Under the pieces are notes generated by a model. The model had not been told where the DNA came from and did not search any database. It saw only the letters and a program-made list of their open reading frames with translations. A DNA stretch of 64,000 nt from Christiangramia bathymodioli (lineage in GTDB: Bacteria > Bacteroidota > Bacteroidia > Flavobacteriales > Flavobacteriaceae): NCBI GenBank assembly GCA_009735695.1, contig SRSL01000001.1, forward strand, positions 558,048 to 622,047, given 5' to 3'. This document shows, piece after piece, positions 59,808 through 64,000 of the stretch. The first letter of the stretch is position 1. The number at the start of each line of letters is the position of its first letter. Made by a program: the position numbers and the translations under genes.

Positions 59808-60236
59808 CTATGCTCTCGGTTCAAAAACGATCTCATATTTGATGCCTTGCGGATCCTTAAAGAATAGGGCATAATAATTTTGACCATGCTCTGGATAATA
59901 TCGCGGAGTTTCTATTATTTCCGCGCCGATATCTCTCACTTTTGGATAAGCCTGGTCTACCTCTCCCTTATTTTTGGCTTTAAAGGCCAGGTGATGAATT
60001 GCACCAGGTTTTCTGCGATGAATGATTTCATCCATAAAAACCGAACGTGGAGAATTAAATCCAATGATAAGATTTGGGTGGGCATATTCGATCACTTCAA
60101 ATTCATGCTCTGGAACCTTCCCTTTGGATTTCATATTCAGGTCGAAACCAAAGATCGGCATCAGCTTATCATAAAAAATCTCGGCTTTCTCCAAATCTTT
60201 AATCGTTATCTGAATATGGTCTATCGCTGGTTCCAC
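59808..60236 (-). CDS. VOC family protein (glyoxalase/bleomycin-resistance fold)
   Basis: A 142-residue protein with paired beta-alpha-beta-beta-beta modules. The opening DHIQITIKDLEKAEIFYDKL supplies the first His ligand, PGAIHHLAFKAKNKGEVDQA the second His, and the end KDPQGIKYEIVFEP the Glu ligand. A metal-dependent lyase, isomerase or dioxygenase is possible. The gene starts 4 bases after the M20 peptidase stop, so the two are co-transcribed. Confidence 0.9.
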   Translation of the reverse strand: MEPAIDHIQITIKDLEKAEIFYDKLMPIFGFDLNMKSKGKVPEHEFEVIEYAHPNLIIGFNSPRSVFMDEIIHRRKPGAIHHLAFKAKNKGEVDQAYPKVRDIGAEIIETPRYYPEHGQNYYALFFKDPQGIKYEIVFEPRA

Positions 60237-60240
60237 CTTG

Positions 60241-61566
60241 TTAGTTACTGAATTGTGGAAATTGCGATAATCGATACATCAAAATGGCAGCTCTTTTGGC
60301 CTGCCTTGATACCATGTTCAGATTTCCTGTCTCGTTGATGGTATGATCGTCGTCTCCACTAAGCCCCAGACCATCTACCGCCATATCAACATGACCGGCA
60401 GTAAAGGAAATATCTGCTGCTCCTGCGTTACGCGGATTAACGGCGTAAACCTTTCCAAAGCCAAGTTCCTGGCTAATTTCATCATAATACTCGAGCAGTT
60501 TCTCATTGCCTTCAGCTTTTGCCAGAGGCGGATACCCACCATCATCAAAGCTCAGGTTCGCTTCGGTCTCAGGATAATTTTCCGAAACAATTTTATTCAT
60601 AGTTCCCTTAGCTCTATCAAGCTGTTCTAAACTCACCGCCCTAATATCCCCACGTACCACGGCTTTTTGAGCCACCACGTTAGTCTTTCCGAAGGCAGTT
60701 CCTCCCGTACCGTCTTCCTGTACCTCAACCGAGGTTCCTCCCAGAATAAAACCAGGATTAAAAGTCAAATTTTCTTCCGTAGAGAGTTGGGTAAAGAACT
60801 CGTTCAGAATTCTTGAGGCTTCATAAATTGCGCCTGTCCCCACCTTTTCGGTGAAAACCTGAGAGGAATGAGCGGCATTTCCGCTTACCTCCAGTTTCCA
60901 ACTGGATGAGCCTCTTCTAGAAATGACGATAGTTTCAGGATTTCCATCCCCGTTTTCAAAACCAAGAGCAACATCGGCCCTTTTTGCCGCCTCTACCAGG
61001 TCTTTCTTGGAAAGTTCAATAGGATCACCGCTTTTCTCCTCGTCACCGGTCATGACGATCTCAACCGACATTTCATCCAGCACCCCTGCTTCTTTTAAAG
61101 CTTGCATGGCTAAAATGATTATAACGTCGCCTCCTTTCATATCGGCCACTCCGGGAGCTTTCATGATGGAATCATTTATTTTACTGGAACTCTGGAAAGG
61201 ACTGTCCAGCTCGAAAACGGTGTCCAGGTGACCTATCAACAATAATCTTAATCCCGGTTTTCCTTCGTGAGTTGCTATCAAATGCCCGGCTCTTCCATAA
61301 GCATCTCCGGAAGTTAATCGGGTTTCAAATCCAATTTTCTGAAGTTCCTGCTGAAAAAGCTTTCCCACTTCCCGAACTCCTTCAAAATTCATGGTCCCGC
61401 TGTTGATATTCACTGCTTTTTCAAGAAATTCCAGCGAAGCATCTGTATGCTTATCGACAGCCTTAACGATCTTCTTTTCAGTTTTTGATAACTGGGAGAA
61501 TCCCCGCTGGTTAAAACCGAAAATGAATAAGGAACAAAAAAGAGAAAGGAGTAATCTGGAGTTCAT
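60241..61566 (-). CDS. secreted M20 family carboxypeptidase (glutamate carboxypeptidase-like)
   Basis: A 441-residue protein with a signal peptide (about 1-25, ending RGFSQ). Metal ligands: LLIGHLDTVFELDSPFQ, KAPGVADMKGGDVIIIL, MTGDEEKSGDP (catalytic Glu-Glu), and a late GDDDHTINETG with His. The dimerisation domain lies around 215-330. By comparison with CPG2-type enzymes it would remove C-terminal Glu or similar residues in the periplasm. The VOC gene follows at 4 bases. Confidence 0.9.
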   Translation of the reverse strand: MNSRLLLSLFCSLFIFGFNQRGFSQLSKTEKKIVKAVDKHTDASLEFLEKAVNINSGTMNFEGVREVGKLFQQELQKIGFETRLTSGDAYGRAGHLIATHEGKPGLRLLLIGHLDTVFELDSPFQSSSKINDSIMKAPGVADMKGGDVIIILAMQALKEAGVLDEMSVEIVMTGDEEKSGDPIELSKKDLVEAAKRADVALGFENGDGNPETIVISRRGSSSWKLEVSGNAAHSSQVFTEKVGTGAIYEASRILNEFFTQLSTEENLTFNPGFILGGTSVEVQEDGTGGTAFGKTNVVAQKAVVRGDIRAVSLEQLDRAKGTMNKIVSENYPETEANLSFDDGGYPPLAKAEGNEKLLEYYDEISQELGFGKVYAVNPRNAGAADISFTAGHVDMAVDGLGLSGDDDHTINETGNLNMVSRQAKRAAILMYRLSQFPQFSN

Positions 61567-61624
61567 AAATTGATCTTTTTGCCCTTAAACTTACGAAAAG
61601 CAATGCTATAATTGGAAATCAATT

Positions 61625-61744
61625 TCACAGGTTTTCATCCTGATACCTCTTCAGTGATTCCGAATCCCAGAATTTAATCAGTGAAATTAATATCCAACCA
61701 ACCCATACAATTATCAGAATAAAGCTCTCAATGCCACCAGGCAT
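61625..61744 (-). CDS. candidate 39-residue one-helix membrane protein
   Basis: A short open frame from an ATG at 61744, which lies inside the last codons of the aminotransferase gene in another frame (31-base overlap), to a TGA. It reads MPGGIESFILIIVWVGWILI followed by SLIKFWDSESLKRYQDENL: one hydrophobic helix with a charged tail. The upstream GAGGAAG could serve as a ribosome site. No homologue is known to me. Coincidence is possible; a comparison across relatives would settle it. Confidence 0.35.
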   Translation of the reverse strand: MPGGIESFILIIVWVGWILISLIKFWDSESLKRYQDENL

Positions 61745-63027
61745 TTTTCAACTTCCTCTTCGGTATTGATCACTGAGGGTGTTAACCGGGCATAACTTTT
61801 TCTATAGGGAGAGCTGCTAGCTATTATCTTTTTTTGGTGGAGTTTCTGGACAATTTCATCGGGGCCCAGGCCATCGATTTCAAAACAGTTAATTGCTTCG
61901 GAATAATTATCAGACATTGGTGTTAGCAACTTAACATGAGGAATGTCGGCCATTCCTTCTTTCAGCATTTGGTTAAGCGCCTTACTTCTGGAAGCGATGT
62001 TTTGCTTCCCGATTGTCATATGCATTTCAAATGCTTTATGAAGCGACCACCTGTGCTCGAAGGCATGAAAACCACCCGGACTGTTCAGATGACTGAAATT
62101 GATCTGCTCCTTCGGGATAAACCCAAGCCATTCTCCATAGGCCATCGAAAAAGCGGGAATAACGGGAACCAGCATATCGTGCGCATCCTTTTTTGCCCAA
62201 AGAATCCCGGTTCCCCTGGGACCGAAAATCCATTTATGAGTACCGGCGACGAGGAAATCACAGCCCAGTTCATTTACATCAATATTATCCAGGCCAAAAG
62301 CATGCACCCCATCAACCGCGAAATATATCCTGTTTTTTTCAGCACGAGACTGATTCACCTCTTTAATCAATCCGCTAATTTCAGAAATTGGCAATTTTAC
62401 ACCGGAGCAGGAATGAACCCATGTTACGGCCAAAAGTCGGGTGTTGGGAGTGATGTTCTTTTTGAGCCTGCTTAAAACCTCATCACCTGAAACCTGAGAC
62501 GGATCCTCATAAAGATCAATTCTTTTAATACTCGCTCCACTCCTTTCAGCACTGAATTCCAAAGCTTTTTCGGTTGAATAATGACCGTGGGTTGTGGTAA
62601 GGATCTCATCGCCTTCACGTAGTTTCATTCCGGTGTACAATATTCCGAGGCCCTGGGTGGTACTATCGGTAAGCGCAACTTCAGAAGGGTCGGCATTCAG
62701 GTATTTGGCAGCGACCTCAACAACCCTGGGTTCTGCGGTTTGAAAATTCTCTTCCCAGTATTCGGCAGGGTTTTTATCAAAATTTGCGCGATGTCTTTCG
62801 ATTTCCTCCTTGACGGGTTTTGGATGGGATGCCAGCAACATCAGCGCCATATGTGTTTTGCCAGTTTCAAGATCAAACATATCCCTGAGATCAGACCAGC
62901 TGTTCAGTTTATATTGAGAACTATTTTTTTCACATTGATTTACCTCTTCAAAGGCACTTAACACCGGTAAACTAATTCCAGCTCCCACTGCTAATCCGGT
63001 ACGGTTGAGAAATCTACGCCTATCCAT
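61714..63027 (-). CDS. Tat-exported class V aminotransferase-fold PLP enzyme
   Basis: A 437-residue protein of the isopenicillin N epimerase/cysteine desulfurase-like fold. I choose the ATG at 63027, which begins a twin-arginine signal (MDRRRFLNRTGLAVGAGISL); an in-frame start upstream (63084) would put 19 extra residues ahead of it. The PLP Lys is in DFLVAGTHKWIFGPRGTGIL (near 245), and VALTDSTTQGLGILYTG and FAVDGVHAFG bind the cofactor. Export of a PLP enzyme by Tat is typical for such epimerase-like proteins. Substrate unknown. Confidence 0.87.
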   Translation of the reverse strand: MDRRRFLNRTGLAVGAGISLPVLSAFEEVNQCEKNSSQYKLNSWSDLRDMFDLETGKTHMALMLLASHPKPVKEEIERHRANFDKNPAEYWEENFQTAEPRVVEVAAKYLNADPSEVALTDSTTQGLGILYTGMKLREGDEILTTTHGHYSTEKALEFSAERSGASIKRIDLYEDPSQVSGDEVLSRLKKNITPNTRLLAVTWVHSCSGVKLPISEISGLIKEVNQSRAEKNRIYFAVDGVHAFGLDNIDVNELGCDFLVAGTHKWIFGPRGTGILWAKKDAHDMLVPVIPAFSMAYGEWLGFIPKEQINFSHLNSPGGFHAFEHRWSLHKAFEMHMTIGKQNIASRSKALNQMLKEGMADIPHVKLLTPMSDNYSEAINCFEIDGLGPDEIVQKLHQKKIIASSSPYRKSYARLTPSVINTEEEVEKCLVALRALF

Positions 63028-63460
63028 AAGAAAGAATTTTAAAAAATAATCTTTTAATTTACTCATTAAGCGCATGAGAACCAACCAAATAGCCAGATTT
63101 TAAAGAGCTAATTATTTAATTATTAGTTGTTTATACTTCAGAATGAAAATTATAACAATAAGGTTAAAATCGGCTGAAGCCCGTTAGTCTTCTAATAAGC
63201 CAACATTCAATAAACACTAAGAGCAAGAAAGCTCATGATCACCAGGGCGAGTATGAGAAATAATGGCGAGATAAATTTCAGAAAACGGTCGTAGCCAATC
63301 TTTCCAATTCCCAGGAATAGCGAGGATCAAGTCGGCAACTCGCTGAAACCCTATAAATATCTGATAATTAATTCATTATTAACAGAATAAGCCATGAGTC
63401 GGAAATAAAATCAGCATAATGACTTATAATAAATACCACAGAATATTAAAAAACGGATAC
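63028..63460. other. intergenic region with a gene remnant
   Basis: About 430 bases without an intact gene between the aminotransferase and DUF1697 genes, both on the minus strand. It contains the transporter fragment at 63207-63326 and otherwise AT-rich sequence; I see no promoter box that I would assign with confidence. Confidence 0.5.
63207..63326 (-). pseudogene. remnant of a membrane transporter C-terminus
   Basis: A 39-codon open stretch with no start codon of its own and a stop directly upstream: SSLFLGIGKIGYDRFLKFIS then PLFLILALVIMSFLALSVY and TGA. The Y-x-R-x-L-K-F-x-x-P-L-x-L-I pattern with a final helix resembles the C-terminal end of YfcC-type and related ion-coupled transporters. 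I take it as the tail left after deletion of the rest of such a gene. The family call is tentative. Confidence 0.4.
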
Positions 63461-63997
63461 TTAGCTATTCGATAAATCGACCAGTTTCACCACGGTTTTC
63501 CAGTTCCTGGTGGTAACGCCTGTTTTAAGTTTTTTCTCGAATAAGTTTGTACTTAATTTTGATTGGTGATATTTCCCCTCGCAATAAATAAAAACCTCCC
63601 TTTGATCCACAACAAACCTGTCTGGCTCAAAATTGTATTGTTGAATAGCTCGCAGATTTTCTTCGGAAGGAACTTCTTTTAGAAAGCTAAGGTGTAATTT
63701 GCTTATCTCGGCTTCCTTATGATAGAAAGGATTTCTTTCCAGCAGATTCCTGAATTCCTCAGCATCACGAATGATTACCGGCACATCAAGTTCAAATTTT
63801 TCACTGATCGCATGCTCCAAATCCTTTTCGAGCCTGGAATTCTTTTCAGAAGAACTAAAGATCACATTTCCGCTTTGAATATAGGTTTCGACATTTTTCC
63901 AGCCCAGATCCTGGCAAAGTGATCTAAGATCGGCCATTAGAAGTTTTCTTTTACCACCTACATTTATCCCCCTGAGGATCGCTATTTTTCTATGCAT
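63461..63997 (-). CDS. DUF1697 family protein
   Basis: A 178-residue protein matching DUF1697 over its length: AILRGINVGGKRKLLMADL, VETYIQSGNVIFSSS, VIIRDAEEFRNLLERNPF, LHLSFLKEVP and KTGVTTRNWKTVVKLVDL. Function unknown, though the fold is a duplicated alpha/beta domain and some members are annotated as nucleotide-related. The start codon lies 3 bases inside the window edge, so the gene is complete. Confidence 0.9.
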   Translation of the reverse strand: MHRKIAILRGINVGGKRKLLMADLRSLCQDLGWKNVETYIQSGNVIFSSSEKNSRLEKDLEHAISEKFELDVPVIIRDAEEFRNLLERNPFYHKEAEISKLHLSFLKEVPSEENLRAIQQYNFEPDRFVVDQREVFIYCEGKYHQSKLSTNLFEKKLKTGVTTRNWKTVVKLVDLSNS

Positions 63998-64000
63998 TGA

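Overview
The window looks like a chromosomal segment of a marine-type flavobacterium (Bacteroidota, Flavobacteriaceae; the gene set resembles Gramella/Christiangramia and relatives, which is my inference). Support comes from a PorT/SprT homologue beside an ExbB-ExbD set, M56 peptidases and lipoproteins carrying TonB C-terminal domains, DUF5686 and DUF4230 families, and many upstream boxes matching the Bacteroidota -7 element TAnnTTTG. There is no rRNA, phage, CRISPR array or transposase. Two tRNAs are present: Ser-GGA on the minus strand and Leu-TAG on the plus strand.

Layout. 1-12.9 kb is a conserved housekeeping block: the end of a saccharopine dehydrogenase gene, an Lrp regulator, a YugP-type Zn peptidase, pyrH-frr, a DUF5686 outer membrane protein, an RND exporter, asnS, an RluA-type pseudouridine synthase, rpoN and a membrane protein. 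12.9-20.4 kb runs on the minus strand: porT, two exbD genes, a small membrane protein, exbB, tRNA-Ser, asparaginase, an acyltransferase, TatD and a flavoprotein monooxygenase. 21-25.3 kb holds a BlaI-M56 sensor pair behind a tandem dyad operator, with a TPR protein and TonB-domain proteins. 25.3-42 kb is a mosaic of small operons (YciI, GT2, ruvC, hemW, cyclase/DUF4260/DUF4230, MmcQ-MutS-like, YdjM, DUF885, PhnA, VF530, M49, M20) separated by dense intergenic repeats. 42.6-64 kb carries tRNA-Leu, an acyltransferase-3, a TonB protein, an MFS transporter, a TPR adenylate cyclase, several secreted hydrolases and sortilin/BNR proteins, a Tat-exported class V aminotransferase and DUF1697.

The most interesting structure is at 31.2-34.2 kb. 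Two diverged 94-aa GIY-YIG nuclease genes each sit among paired hairpins. Every hairpin has a GTCA foot, the two hairpins of a pair point at each other across a 16-33 nt spacer, and the stems vary by compensatory changes. The same pairing recurs without a nuclease gene at 38.1 kb and, with different stem sequences, at 29.1 and 38.2-38.5 kb. This resembles the REP/RAYT arrangement of Proteobacteria but with a GIY-YIG protein in place of a tyrosine transposase. It is my leading candidate for a poorly described system: a nuclease-linked family of mobile hairpin repeats. Whether it has already been described cannot be judged from the sequence alone.

Several starts are set at ATG codons downstream of a TTG opening of the reading frame, because promoter, ribosome-site or signal-peptide evidence favours them; each case is stated in its entry.
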